Of a DNA stretch of 64,000 bases, positions 1-12,255 are shown piece by piece. Source of the DNA: Ziziphus jujuba (lineage: Eukaryota > Streptophyta > Magnoliopsida > Rosales > Rhamnaceae). The position numbers were made by a program, and so were the translations under genes. Under the pieces are notes generated by a model. It worked only from the letters and a program-made list of their open reading frames with translations. It had not been told where the DNA came from and ran no database searches. The stretch spans positions 22,010,001 to 22,074,000 of the forward strand of contig NC_083379.1 of NCBI RefSeq assembly GCF_031755915.1, given 5' to 3'. How positions within the stretch are numbered: the stretch's first letter is position 1; every line of letters begins with the position of its first letter.

Positions 1-150
1 GTGAGGTGTTCCTTGGTGTGATTTGCGCTGGGGTTCGTTTGTACGGTCGGGAAGGCTGTGATCGTGCATCGATGGTCCCTAGATGTGGACCCCTGACCAA
101 AGAGGGCTCCAGGGCATGAGGGCCCGAGGTCCCTGGTGTGTTTTTCATGG
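1..150 (-). other. ITS1 remnant (rDNA spacer, decayed)
   Basis: This stretch lies directly beyond the 3' end of the 18S pseudogene, where ITS1 belongs. On the minus strand, near positions 9-26, it keeps a form of the conserved plant ITS1 core that ends in a CAAGGAA-type motif. The expected GC richness and CpG sites have largely turned into TG and CA. The boundary with 18S is approximate and the ITS1 end lies outside the window. Confidence 0.6.
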
Positions 151-302
151 GTTCGCCGATGGACACCTTGGTACGACTTCTCCTTCCTCTAAAGGATAAG
201 GTTCAGTGGATTTCTCGTGACGTAGCAGGTAATGAACTGCCCACGTCGCCCAGATCCGAATACTTCACCAGACCATTCAATCGGTAGGAGCGATGGGCGG
301 TA

Positions 303-343
<41 letters not shown>

Positions 344-409
344 TGTGCTTGCTAGGAATTCCTCGTTGAAGGCCAACAATTGCAATGGTCTATCCCCATC
401 ATGATGAAT

Positions 410-446
<37 letters not shown>

Positions 447-772
447 GACTCGTTGAATACATTAGTGTAGCATGCGTGCGGCCCAGAACATCTAAAGGCA
501 TCACAAACCTGTTATTGCCTCAAACTTCCTTGGCCTAAGCAGCCATAGTCTCTCTAAGAAGCTGGCTGCGGAGGGTTACCTTTGCATAGCTAGTTAGCAG
601 GTTGAGGTCTTGTTTGTTAACGGAATTAACTAGGCAAATCGCTCCACCAACTAAGAATGGCCATGCACCACCACCCATAGAATCAAGAAAGAGCTCTCAA
701 TCTGTCAATCCTTACTATGTCTGGACTTGGTAAGTTTCCCTGTGTTGAGTCAAATTAAGTCGCAGGCTTCAT

Positions 773-808
<36 letters not shown>

Positions 809-1868
809 TAGCCTTGCAACCATACTACCCCTGGAACCTAAAAACTTTGATTTCTCATAAGGTTCTAGCGGAGTCCTATAAGTAACATCCGCCGATCCCT
901 AGTCGGGATCATTTATGGATTTGATCGTCTTTGAGCCCCCAACTTTAGTTCTTGATCAATGAAAACATCCTTGGCAAATGCTTTCATAGTTGTTCATCTT
1001 TCATAAATCTAAGAATTTCACCTCTGACTATGAAATACGAATGGCCCCTATTGTCCCTGTTAATCATTACTCCGATCTCGAAGGCCAACAAAATAGGACC
1101 TAAATCCTATGATGTTATCCCATGCTAATGTATTCAGAGTGTAGGCTTGCTTTGAACACTTTAATTTCTTCAAAGTAACAGCGTCGGAGGCATGACATGG
1201 CCAGTTAAGGCCAGGAGCGTATCGCCGGTAGAAGGGATGAGTTGATCGGTGCTCACCAAAAGACTGACTGATACTAGGTCCAATGATGAGCTTTTTAACT
1301 GCAACAACTTAAATATACGCTATTGGAGCTGGAATTACCGCGGCTGCTGGCACCAGAATTGCCCTCTAATGGGTTCTTGTTAAGGGATTTACATTGTACT
1401 CATTCTAATTATCAGACTCATTGAGCCCGGTATTGTTATTTATTGTCACTACCTCCCTATGTCAGGATTGGGTAATTTGCACGCTTGCTGCCTTCCTTGG
1501 ATGTGGTAGCCGTTTCTCAGGCTCCCTCTCCGGAATCGAACCCTAATTCTCTGTCACCCGTCACCACCATAGTAGGCCACTATCCTACCGTTGAAAGTTG
1601 ATAGGGTAGAAATTTGAATGATGCGTCATCGGCACTAAGGCCGTGCGATCCATCGAGTTATCATGAATCATCATAGCAATGGGCAGAGTCCGTGTCAACT
1701 TTTTATCTAATAAATGCATCCCTTCCTGAAGTTGGGGTTTGTTGCACGTATTTGCTCTAGAATTACTGTGGTTATCTGAGTAGCAAGTATCATCAAACAA
1801 ACTATAACTAATTTAATAAGCCATTTGCAGTTTCAGAGTCTGAATTAGTTCATACTTACCCATGCATG
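151..1868 (-). pseudogene. 18S rRNA pseudogene, nearly full length
   Basis: The reverse complement reads as plant 18S rRNA from about nucleotide 50 to close to the 3' end, in the usual order. Recognisable parts include the 3' region with the GAAGTCGTA-type motif near 170, the universal core near 780-830, the GCCGCGGTAATTCC region near 1335, and the 5' region around 1800-1865. Many conserved C and G positions in CpG context are T or A, and small indels occur, as expected for a methylated, unselected copy. About 50 nucleotides of the 5' end are missing because retroelement A starts abruptly at 1870. It is probably not a functional rRNA gene. Several short ORFs in it are chance readings of rRNA sequence. 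Confidence 0.93.
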
Positions 1869-1869
1869 A

Positions 1870-2823
1870 TGTCACGGTCCTACATTTTATGCAGCAAAAA
1901 TAAACCGTGCGGTGCCAAGACTCTCTAGTCTAAGCCAGCCTTCCCACTATTCGAGTTCACATGTAGACCCATCTGATACCAATAGTACACCCCTGGGGTT
2001 CACCGAGGAGAACTACTCTTGTGAGTCTCGCACATAAGCTACTATAGGTTCTCATAGTCATCAAGGCTCACACCGCCCAACAAGCTAGCCCGATGGCCTC
2101 ATGTCCACTCGGTAGCCTGCAGCTTGACCTTGTGCCAAGATTTAGCTAGTGACGTAGCTCTCCATTAGGGCCTTGGTCCATGCACATCCCAAATAGCACA
2201 TGATCTTGAGGCATGCATACTAGCATCGTGCCAACATGCCACCCAAAGTAGTGACATAGATTTGAAGCCCACATAGTAATGATACACGATGGCACAGTGT
2301 TGCCCTATCCGTACCTACTTAGTTTCCGACCCATTTAAGCGAGACAGAACCCGAGCCCCCGTTCAATGGCACGTTTGCTTAGCACATCCGATAGGAAATG
2401 GCATAACGAATGCTACACTCAGCCTCCAGCACAGGAGTGATGCGCAATACCAGCTCATAGCTGCTACCGGTACTATCTTCAGGACTCCTTGTCCCTTGAA
2501 GGCATAAGACCACCTTCGCGGCACATTATGCTCACCCTATGGCTTGCCATCACCCATGGAGCAAGGGTCCATGGAGAGCCAGACATAGACCACCCCCTTA
2601 AAGAGCTTATTTAACCATTTCCAGTCTAGTAGTTGAAGATATCACTTTATGTGAGGAATCATAATGGGGTTTTCTTTAGCAAACCTTCATATTTTGGCCC
2701 ACCATTCGACATGCACCATCCTAATGACATTCTTAAGAGATTCTAATGGCCCGGGATAAAAGATCCTAACCTTTAAATATTTACAAAAATGCCACTAGAC
2801 CATTCTAAAGGTGCGGACCGTCA
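1870..2823 (-). repeat. 3' LTR of degenerate LTR element A
   Basis: It begins TGTCACGGTCC immediately after the 18S break and is homologous to 5547-6384, sharing long blocks such as the stretch around 2040-2240 and the AGCTTATTTA block near 2600. The right end is set at about 2823 because the following sequence (ATCCTCCACCACTTC-like) matches the polypurine-tract junction of chromovirus D at 22982. This shows that A runs on the minus strand and is a distant relative of D. The two LTRs of A are clearly diverged, with indels, so A is old. Confidence 0.65.
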
Positions 2824-5529
2824 TATCCTCCACCACTTCATTATGTTGATGTCCTCATCGACATGCCCGCTGGCTATTCTTAAAACTCCCACACTCCATG
2901 CAACTCTTCGCCCACATAAGCTCTTCAGGCTCAAACTCAAGATTCTGCATACTTCATCCCTCCACTTCTGTAGAGTCACCACTGTGACGACCTTTGCGTG
3001 CCCACTCTTTAGACTTGGCCAAGGACCTCTTGCATGCATTGACCCAAATTCAAGCTTTCCTCAAAATTTACACCGCTATGTGCATATATTGGTGCTTCAC
3101 CCAGCACTTTCAGCTTCGCAAGCAGATAGTGTCCTTCTTGGATGAATTCTGCCTCTCACATTCATCGATGGCACCATAGCCAAACTTCGTGTCCCTCTTG
3201 GACAAATGCTCTCTTCACTCATTGGCACCCCTGCCAACTCCAATGTCTTTCATGGACTGATAGCTTCCCGAGCTCTGATGTGAGGCATCCCTTGCCTTTA
3301 AGGTCCTTGCGTGGACCAAAAAATCTAAAATAATCCAAAGATGACCCTGACCACCGCATCCAGCACACACCATCTCCTCTCAAGTGTTGCCCATGTATCA
3401 ATCGTTCCAACGGTACCCAAACTTGAGAGTTTCTCATGTGGCAGTTCTTTCCTCTTTTAACTCCACTTCACAAATCATCGGCACCCTGTTGCCGTGACAA
3501 GCTAAGTTACCTCCTTAGCCATTGTTCCCATGCCCAAATCTCAAGGTAGCTCGCCTACTTCATTAGCAAGTTAATGCATAACTTCCCTCGAGTGTGTGCC
3601 CATTCTCATAGCTCCAATGCCAATCCTCTGCACTAATGGCATTCTCTATGCGACGAGTTGCCACATCTCAAATGGAAGTCTTTTCTTCTAAGACCCCTTT
3701 ATTTCGGTTGTCGACACCTGGTGTCATCCTGAACTAAGTCCCTTACTTAGTTCGTTGCCTTAATCTCGCTTACCTTTATATCTCGACTCCCCCTTTTGAG
3801 CTAACTTTGCCCTCTGGCAACCAAGGTTCCTCCTTGAACCAAATTTTACCTTCTAGCAATACACCACGCTCAACTTTGACCCTCTTGGTCATACAGGACA
3901 TCTTATGGGTCTCCACTGAGACTTCCTTTCCAAGTCCTTTGGTTTTACATGCTCCCATATGTCTTTCGGCATTTCACTTTGTGAGGTTTTGGGTTTCCAT
4001 CGCTCCCACAAGTGTCTAGCCCTTATTCACCTATAATTGGTAACCAGATTTCCCTTCAATGCACATTGCTCAACTCGGCTTAAGCTTCCAAAACCATCAC
4101 TTCTTTATGCCCAAAGTATGAGGTGTCAATGTAATGAACACTCCCCCATTTATGCCTTTGACCCCCAACTCAAATGCTCATCTGAATTCCACCAAAGCAA
4201 GTGTTTACTCTCTCACCGAACCGACTTGCTAGGGTTTCCTTATGAACTTGCACCCACGTCCAATGCCCTTAAGGAAGTTGCTCCCATTGAAGCTTTCTGC
4301 CTCCCCGACTGATATTTTGTGCCTATACGCACCAATAACTTTGAGGCTACTCAAGTCCTGTGGTTTGTTATGCTTCCTCTGAAGCTTGTGCCTCCATGGC
4401 ATTTCAACATTTGACCCTCATGACCTAGTTGATGTTATCTCTTGCTCCCTGCCCTTTCTTTGGTGATCCTTTGGCCCTTTCGACCTTATCTGCTATGTTG
4501 CCCACATTGGCACCTCCATGGCAACCCATAACGTTGGCCTCGCCAGCATGATCTTTGAGTTCTTGCCCACCGTCATGCTTTCATGGCATGCACGATTCTT
4601 AGCCCCATTCGCCTAATCTCCAATTCATGCCTGCCCTTGTGCCTTACTGGCACCTATATTTTTGGCCCCTTCATGGCCGAATCCTTCGATCATGCTCTAT
4701 ATCAGACCATTAACTTGGCCTTCTTGCTCAGCCCACATGGCCATGTAATGAATGTCGCTCAACTTCCTTGCCACCCTTGTGGCTTTGTCATTGGCCCTGA
4801 TGGCCCCATATTCAATGATGCTCAATGGGAGTTTCATTTATAACCTACCCCCGCACCCACTCATCTTGACTTCTCATTCATTTTGACAAGGTTGTCCTTC
4901 TTCTTGGACAAACATGGCCTCTACCACCCAGCCGCATTGGCTTGTTCTTTCTTCTCCACTCTTTATGGTTGTCAAGACTCTTGATCAAAATGGATCTATT
5001 TTTGGTATTTTCTGCATATTTTTTAGATCAATACCTTGAAGAGAAACATATGGCTAACAAGTCCTCGACTACCCAAGATAACTATACTACCTCCAGAAGA
5101 GGTGCATTAACTGACCATGGTCTTCAAGAAGGAATGTGCCTATTGCTACTTATACTCCCTCAATGAAGCCCGGCACTACCCACGACTTGCACTCCCATAA
5201 GAGCCTTGCAGTTAGCAATCTCTTGCAGCTCCTCATTGAACAATGCACGAATTCCTTTCTGAGCACATATCCTTTATTCCAAATGCTTGTCCCATTCAAA
5301 AACTTGGCATTTGCCTGGCTGCTCGAGCATCTCAGTTAAGGTGTATTTATATTGCACACTGATACTCGTTTGGTGAACATCCCTACATCATATTCAAGTT
5401 GGGTGTGCTGCCATAACTACCCACGCACCATGCAAGAATGCCTCCTTCACAGTAGTATCGGGGTTCTACGGATCCAAGCATAACCAACCAACATCGCCTG
5501 TTCTTCGGTTCGCCTGTTGCAAGACAAAC
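2824..5529 (-). mobile_element. Internal region of element A, no recognisable coding
   Basis: This is about 2.7 kb between the two LTRs of element A. No gag, protease, reverse transcriptase, RNase H or integrase motif is recognisable on either strand, and the reading frames are short and low in complexity. Element A could be a LARD-like non-autonomous element, or an autonomous element decayed past recognition. Its size and the retained terminal signals (polypurine-tract junction near 2824, primer-binding site near 5530) favour the first reading, but this is inference. Confidence 0.5.
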
Positions 5530-5546
5530 CGGGCTCTGATATCGAT
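5530..5546 (-). promoter_or_regulatory. Primer-binding site of element A (tRNA-iMet type)
   Basis: On the minus strand the bases next to the 5' LTR include TATCAGAGCCC. This fits the plant initiator-methionine tRNA primer site (usually TGGTATCAGAGC) with its start mutated. It fixes the element as minus-strand and 5547 as the edge of the 5' LTR. Confidence 0.6.
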
Positions 5547-6384
5547 TGTCGTAGTCCTACATTTTATGCAGTGGAAATAAACCGTTCGATGCCAAGACTT
5601 TCTAGTTGAGGCCAGCCTTCCCACTATCCGAGTTCACATGTCGACCCATCTGATACTAATCATACGCCCTTAAGTTTCACCGATGAGAACTACTCTTGCA
5701 AGTCTTACACGTAAGTGACTATGACTGCTTCCCGGCATCAAGGCTATTAGCCTAGATGCTTGCCCCATCTATAGGTTCTCATAGTCATCAAGGCTTATGC
5801 CGTCCAACAAGCTAGCCTGATGGCCTTATGTCCACTCGGTAGCCTGCAGCTCGACCTTATGCCATGATCTAGCTAGTGACCCAGCTCTCCATTCGGGCCT
5901 TGGTCCATGCACATCCTGAATAGCACATGACCTTGAGGCATGCACCCTAGCATCATGTTAACATGCCACCTAAGGCAGCTACACTCAACCTCTGGCACAG
6001 GAATGCACAATACCAGCTCATAGCACCTCGGTACTGTACTCGAGACTCCCTATCCCTCGAAGATATAAGACCACCTTCGTGGCACATTATGCCCACCCCC
6101 GCTTAATGGCACGTTTGCCATGACCTTGTAACAAAGACCTGCGTGTGTCTTTAGTCAGCCCCCGCCTACCAATACTGTCCTCAGGACTCCCTGTCCCTCG
6201 AAGACATAAGACCACCTTCATGGCACATTATGCTAGCCCCCTGGCTTGTCGTTGCCCATGGGAGGCTCACTTAGCCCAAGCTCAAAGCCGGAGCCGGGGG
6301 CTGTGGAGAGCCAGACATGGATCACCCCCCTAAAGAGCTTATTTAGCCATTTCCATTTTTGCAGCTGTAGATATCACTTTATAC
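5547..6384 (-). repeat. 5' LTR of element A, truncated
   Basis: Homologous to 1870-2823, starting TGTCGTAGTCC. It carries its own internal partial duplication: the ATAAGACCACCTTC-containing block occurs near 6065 and again near 6207. The match to the partner LTR stops near 6384, and 26S rRNA sequence follows within about 15 bases, so the outer end is lost and no target duplication can be scored. Confidence 0.65.
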
Positions 6385-6398
6385 GTGGAGAGCTAGAC

Positions 6399-7267
6399 AC
6401 GCATGCATCGCTTCTGGCCCAGATTCTGACTTAGAGGCATTAAGTTATAATCAGTGCACAGTGGCTTCGCGCCTCTGGCTTTTCAACCAAGCGCGATCGT
6501 TAATTGTGCGAATCAACTGTTCCTCTCATATTAGGTTAAATTGCTATTGCGATACTGTCATCAGTAGGGTAAAACCGACCTGTCTCACGATGGTCTAAAC
6601 CCAGCTCACGTTCCCTATTGGTGGGTGAACAATCTAACACTTGGTGAATTCTACTTCACAATGATAGGAAGAGCTGACATTGAAGGATTAAAAAGCAACG
6701 TTGCTATGAACGCTTGGCTGCCACAAGCCAGTTATCCTTGTGGTAACTTTTCTGACACCTGTAGCTTCAAATTCTGAAGGACTAAAGGATTGATAGGCCA
6801 CACTTTCACAGTTCGTATTCGTACTGGAAATCAAAATCAAACAAGCTTTTACCCTTTTATTCCACAAAAGATTTTTGTTCTCGTTGAGCTCATCTTAAGA
6901 CACCTGCATTATCTTTTCACAGCTCTGCCACCCCAGCCAAACTCCCCACCTGACAATGTCTTCCACCTGGATCGAACCACCAAGGCAGGCCTTGGGTCTA
7001 AAAAGAGGGGCAGTGCCTCACTTCTGATTCATGGAATAAGTAAAATAATGTTAAAAGTAATGGTATTTCACTTTTACCGTCTCTGGCTCCCACTTATACT
7101 ACACTTCTCAAGTCATTTCACAAAGTGAGACTAGAGTCAAGCTCAACAGGGTCTTTTTTCCCTGTTGATTCTACCAAGCCCATTCACTTGGCTGTGGTTT
7201 CGCTGGATAGTGGATAGGGACAGTGGGAATCTCATTAATCCATTCATGTGCATCACTAATAAGATGC

Positions 7268-7307
<40 letters not shown>

Positions 7308-7341
7308 ACCGTTTACCCATGCTTGGTTGAATTTCATCACT

Positions 7342-7375
<34 letters not shown>

Positions 7376-7478
7376 CATGAGCATCCATAGGGACCATCGC
7401 AATGCTTTGTTTTAATTAAACAGTCGGATTCCCCTTGTCTGTATCAATTCTGAGTCCACTGTTCGGCCAACCAGGATT
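6399..7478 (-). pseudogene. 26S rRNA pseudogene fragment 1 (3' part)
   Basis: The reverse complement is the 3' third of plant 26S rRNA. It includes the block around 6720-6760 matching the conserved peptidyl-transferase region (ACAGGGATAACTGGCTTGT in the functional gene) and the following domain to about 7478. CpG decay and small indels are plain. Both ends are broken: element A lies on the left, and the leader of CRM element B is joined at about 7478. The left break removes the last few hundred bases of 26S. Confidence 0.9.
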
Positions 7479-8614
7479 TTGTTGAGGTTTGATTTATCTT
7501 TATTTGCTTTATTTGTTTTTGTGTTAATCTACAATTTTAGCATTACATTAAGGTTACTTCTATCATCATACATGTTTAGCATTAAAAAAAAAAAAAAAGA
7601 AATTCATTCCTAGTTCAATTAGGTTTTCCTTGTTTTACTGTATTTTTTTTTCCTAGTTTATTGGTTACCTTTCATTGTTGTTCTTGTTAATTTAGTTTAT
7701 TGTTGATTTTATTTGCTAATTTAGATATTTATTACTTGCATTCATATATTCAAACAAAAAAAAAAAAAAAGAGAGAGGGGTTTGCAGAATCAAAAAAAAA
7801 TTATAAAATTTGGAAGTTTGAATCTTGGAGATCTCAAGTTTGTTGAAATTTTGGTGTAGGAATTGCAATTTTGTTGTTGATTCTTGCTATTAGATTTGTG
7901 TTTGATATTCAGTGAGTAAAAAAAAAAAAAGAAAGAAAAGAAAAGCCAAAAAAGAAAGGTCGGTTTTGGTTGGAATTTGGTATCGAAATTTGTTTGCTTG
8001 AAATTTGTTTGAATTGTTGAGTTATTGCTTATTTATTCAATATTTGGAGTTTTTGAAAATGTTATATTGCTGCTGGATATTTGAGTTTTGAGTGCTAAAA
8101 TTATTTGGATTGAAATTTGTTAAAGGATTTGATACGAAAACTTGAATTACAAAGAACAACAACCAACAACTATCCTATATTTTTGTTCAATTTGATTCTT
8201 GTTCGTGATTGAATTTCTTTTTCTAAATTTTTAGTCTTGAATTCTTAAGTTCTTACCATATGGTCCAGTTCTCACTGATTCTGAAATTTTCGTTGTTAAT
8301 TTTCCTTATTTTGATTAGAAAAGCCGAGAATTAAGTGTTTGAAATTCACTCAGAATTGCTTGCTTTTTGCTACTATTTCGTTGATAAGTTTAATTAAAAC
8401 ATACTTGTGATCTAATTGTTGTTTTATGGGTGTTTTAATTAGAACTTTGAAATAATTCTTTAAGTGGAAAAAGGCAAGAGAGTGTGATTTCAAAAGAAGG
8501 TTAAAAAGTCAAAATTAGTGTGTAAACACGAATGTCGAGACCTTATTTGAGTGAAACACGTGAATGAGTAAATTTTGGTGAGGATTTCTTTTATTTTGCA
8601 ATATCTTTACTAAC
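7479..8614 (+). other. Untranslated leader of element B
   Basis: An AT-rich leader with several poly-A and poly-T runs (near 7587, 7757 and 7920). It is homologous along its length to the leader of element C on the minus strand (16525-17730), and its final 250 bases match 60440-60680. No ORF of note. It ends at the gag start codon near 8615. Confidence 0.65.
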
Positions 8615-9960
8615 ATGGCAGATTCAAGAGTAAGGGGAATGGATGGCTCATTGAGAATTAATGAAAAGGAGTCCGTAGGATTCAAAGGTGATTCCCAAGC
8701 TACGGGGATTGGGGATGAGCACACGGATATGATGGCGGTCTTAAAGCAACTACAGCGGATGAATGATCATTTTGACCATATAGATCAATGAATGGATAGG
8801 TTAGAGACTACACAAGGTGGACTAAATTTGAGGCAAGAATTCTATGAAGGCTGAGGTTGAGGTCAAGGAGGCCGTGGGCGACCTAGAGAGGAAGTCAGGG
8901 AATATAACTTTGAGGATGACTTTGATGAGGAGTTGGATGAAAATTTTGCGCCCTAAGGAAGGCTAATGTGTGGGATACCAGCAAGGAATCAAGATGATGA
9001 TCTTGGGAATATCAAGGTAAATATACCAACTTTTATGGGAAAAAAGTGACCCGGAGGCATACTTGGAATGGGAGGAGCTAATGGAGATGATCTTTGATTG
9101 TCACAATTATTCAGAGGCTAACAAAGTTAAATTGGTAGCAATGGAATTTGGATATTATGCACTCCAATGGTGGACTAATGAGTAAAGTACTCGAAGAAGT
9201 GTAGGTGATGAATTGATTACTACTTAGCGACAAATGAAAAGAGCCATGAGGAAGCGATTTGTACCGACTCATTACCATAGGTTGCTGCATCAAAGGTTAC
9301 AATCATTATCACAAGGTAGTAGGTCCATGGAGGATTATTACAAGGAAATAGAGATGCTTATGATGAGATTGAGCATGAATGAAGATAGGAAAGCAACCAT
9401 GGCAATGTTTCTAGGTGGGTTGAATTGTGAGATAGCCAATCAATTGGAATTACAACAATATGTGGAATTGGAAGAGATGTTGCATATAACTATCAAACTT
9501 GAGAATCAATTCAAGAGGAGGGGTATGAGCTCATGGTTTGGAGATATTTCAAGCAGTGGGAGGTTAAACCCAAGTGCTTGGAGAAGTAATCCCACCTTTG
9601 AAGCAAGAATAAAAGCCGAAACTTGGAGAAGAGAGCACCAATTGGCCAAAAAGGGAGTCCAAAGCCGAATTTGTCCAAGCACCAAAGAATGAAAGTAAAT
9701 ATGATCCTAAACCTTCTAGAACTCATGATATTGTGTGTTTTAGGTGCTAAGGATGAGGACATATTGCTAGTCAATGCTTGAATAGGAGAATCATGGTGCT
9801 GAATGGTAATGGTGAGCTAGAATCCGAAAGTGAAGAAAGTGATGTTGAAACTAAATTTGTTGAAGATGAAATTGGAGATGAAGGGCATGATGAATCTGAA
9901 ACACTCAATGCTTGAAGGATTGAATTAAGATTGGTGGCAAGAAGGGTTCTAACCATGTAC
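8615..9960 (+). pseudogene. gag pseudogene of element B
   Basis: The product would be the capsid-nucleocapsid polyprotein. The reading starts at the ATG near 8615 (MADSRVRG), the start also used by the related fragment at 60680. The longest open piece, 9234-9692, has the retrotransposon gag signature: RMKRAMRKRFVP-type helix, LLHQRLQSLSQGSRSMEDYY, then a basic stretch. A CCHC zinc knuckle follows near 9740 (CFRC..G.GHIASQC) with two of its spacer codons turned into stops. In-frame stops near 8790, 8850, 8955 and 9183 and a frameshift near 9044 disable it. It parallels the gag of element C, which has different lesions, so most damage came after the two copies separated. Confidence 0.85.
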
Positions 9961-10002
9961 AAAGATGAGGACCACATTCAAAGAGAGAATATCTTCCACA
10001 CC

Positions 10003-11137
10003 TGATGTGATTCTGCCCGAACCTGCACAACCAACAACCCGCTGGGTTGCTGACCCGATACGGAGGAAGACTGGGCCGATCACTAAGGCTCAAACTAAGA
10101 AGTTTAAGGAAAATATTGCTGCTTTTATCCATGGAATAATTCATACTCAAAAGGGCTTGTCCATATCCGAAGAGCCAAGACTTATCCTAAGCATACAAGT
10201 GATGGAGGCCGGTATGGACTCGGGTAGCAGTTTTGGTGCATAAATGGAGATCGAGCAGCATGAAATGGTTCTAAAACTTTATGGATTCAATTCATAAGTC
10301 TTCTAAGTCATGAAATCAAGTCAAGGCAGCTTCAAAGGCAAACAAACAGGTGGTGTGTGCATGGGTCCAAGATTTGCCTGGTTTTACTGTATTTTGTGCT
10401 GACTTTACAATATTGTGCTGAGTTGGGTTTTTCTGTTTCTTCCAAGCAAGGGCAACATGTGGGACTTCATTGTTAGCTTATTTGGCATCCTACAAAGCAT
10501 ATTGAAGTTGATTTGGAGCTCAAATTGGTCAAAAAATGGTCAAAGTCAACTTAGTCAAAAAGCTAGTATTTTAGTTTCCTAATTTGTTTTTACTTTTTGT
10601 TTTAGGAAACTTCCATTACTTTTTAGTTTTTTTTTTTTTTCGGGACAAATAAGTTTAGGAAATTTATTAATTTATTATTTCCATTGTAAATTAATTAATT
10701 CTTAATTCAAAATAAAGGAATTAATTAATCAAATTTAGTTTAGGAAACTTAGTTTAGGAAGTATTAGAATTCGGCTAAGTTTCTTAAGTCCTATAGGTGG
10801 CCGGTTTTGAATTTATTGTTTTATGGTTTTTGCTTTGTAATCTTAGCCTATTTAAGGGCTTATTTTCAATGAGAAATCAAGCTTGAATTTTATACAGAAA
10901 ATTATTTGTGAGATTGAATTCTCTTTGTTCTTTTGAACACCTAAAACACCATTAGTGAATGAGTGTTTTAGTTTGACTTATCAATAGGTCTTACATCACC
11001 TATTGTGTCATCATTATATACCAAGATTTCTAATAACAGGTTGGTTAGGGGTTAAGGTGACCATTAGAACGTGAAAATAATTAGATCCGGGCCAATATAA
11101 TACGGGTTTAGGAGCAGGTCGTCCTAGGTTTGTATCA
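10003..11137 (+). repeat. Solo CRM LTR inserted in the polyprotein of element B
   Basis: The LTR starts TGATGTGATTC and ends TTTGTATCA, 1135 bp. It interrupts the gag-pol junction of element B: bases up to 9997 continue at about 11140, as the uninterrupted element C (around 15120-15135) proves. It is flanked by ACACC on the left and ACACT on the right, a near-perfect 5-bp target duplication. The first 240 bases are open in one frame (GPITKAQ motif near 10075), corresponding to the pol tail that this family encodes inside its 3' LTR. A TATA-like TATTTAAGG lies near 10850. A single LTR with a TSD implies insertion followed by LTR-LTR recombination. Confidence 0.85.
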
Positions 11138-12255
11138 ACACTCGATGTGAAATTCAAGGTAACATTTGTAGTATGATAGTTGATAATGGAAGTTGTGCAA
11201 AGGTAATTAGTAATTTGGTAGTTGATAAATTAGGGTTAGCAACCATTAAACATCCAAAACCATATAGATTACAATGGCTTAATGATAGTGGTGAGATAAA
11301 AGTAAATAAACAAGCCAAAATAAAATTCAGCATTGATAAATATGTGGATGTTGTATTGTGTGATGTTGTGCTTATACAAGCAGGTCATTTTTTATTGAGG
11401 ATGCCTTGGAACTTTCATAAGGATGCCATACATTATGGGAAAGAGAATGCCATTGTATTTAAATATAAAAGGGAAAAGGGTTAAGCTGGAACCGTTGACT
11501 TCTAAAGAGGTATTTAGAGACCAACTTCAAATACAATAAAGGAGAGAGGCCGAAAAGCTCAAGGAAAGAACTAGTGTGACACCCATGGCAACAACACCGA
11601 TCCAAGAAGGCAAAGCCAAACAAGACCAACTAGGTAAGTTTCCTAAACTCAAGATTGAGGGTAAAGAGAGGATAAAACCCAAGAAGAAGAGTGAGAAACT
11701 AAAGAGTGTGAGGAAATCTGAAAAACCTGTGAGTGAGAAAGAAAAAGAGAGGAAAGGGAAGCAAAATAAAAAAAATTTATCTTAGTTTTGGGGATGTGAA
11801 TAAAGCCATTTCGGGTACAAAACCATTGCTAGTCATAAATTATAAAGATGCTTATCTAAAGATGCTTTTGTCATATAGAACTTTATCTACAGTGTTGAGA
11901 ACTTCACTTAGTGGAAATTTGAAAATTTTGGAGAGATTATTTACTAACTTTAAAAAGTGTGATTTTTGTAAAGCTAAATTTGTATTCTAGGATATGTTGT
12001 GATAGTGTTTGACCTAGAAGATTGTGTTTGGCTGCACTTGAGAAAGGAGAGGTTTCCTGAGCAGAGAAATTTCAAGCTTATGCTGCTCGAAGATGGACCT
12101 TTTTAAGTTTTGGAGCGGATTAATGAAATTGCTTACAAACTTGATTTACCGGGTGACTATAATGTGAGTGCTACATTTAATGTTGCTGATATATCTCCTT
12201 TTGTTGTGGGTGATGAATTTGATTTGAGGACAAATCATTTTCAAGAGGAGGGGAA
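11138..12255 (+). pseudogene. pol pseudogene of element B: protease, RT remnant fused to IN C terminus
   Basis: The protease part is open at 11173-11484: DNGSCAKVIS corresponds to the aspartic protease active-site motif in its DSGS form, followed by KLGL and a YRLQWLND core. A lysine/glutamate-rich linker follows (11576-11785), then the pro-RT connector (KPLLVINYKDAY near 11820) and a short RT piece ending FTNFKKCDFC near 11975. At about 12000 this jumps straight to the integrase C terminus (WLHLRKERF near 12030, then YKLDLPGDYNVSATFNVADISPF). RT catalytic residues, RNase H and the integrase DDE core are therefore absent. Element C carries the same joint. It could not be autonomous even before it decayed. 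Confidence 0.8.

Noticed and set aside
1585..1800. ORF on the minus strand within 18S
   Set aside because: It lies entirely inside conserved 18S rRNA text, so the reading frame is a by-product.
2289..5339. Several 60-118 codon ORFs inside element A
   Set aside because: No family motif, short overlapping frames on both strands, and the sequence is LTR-element interior and LTR.
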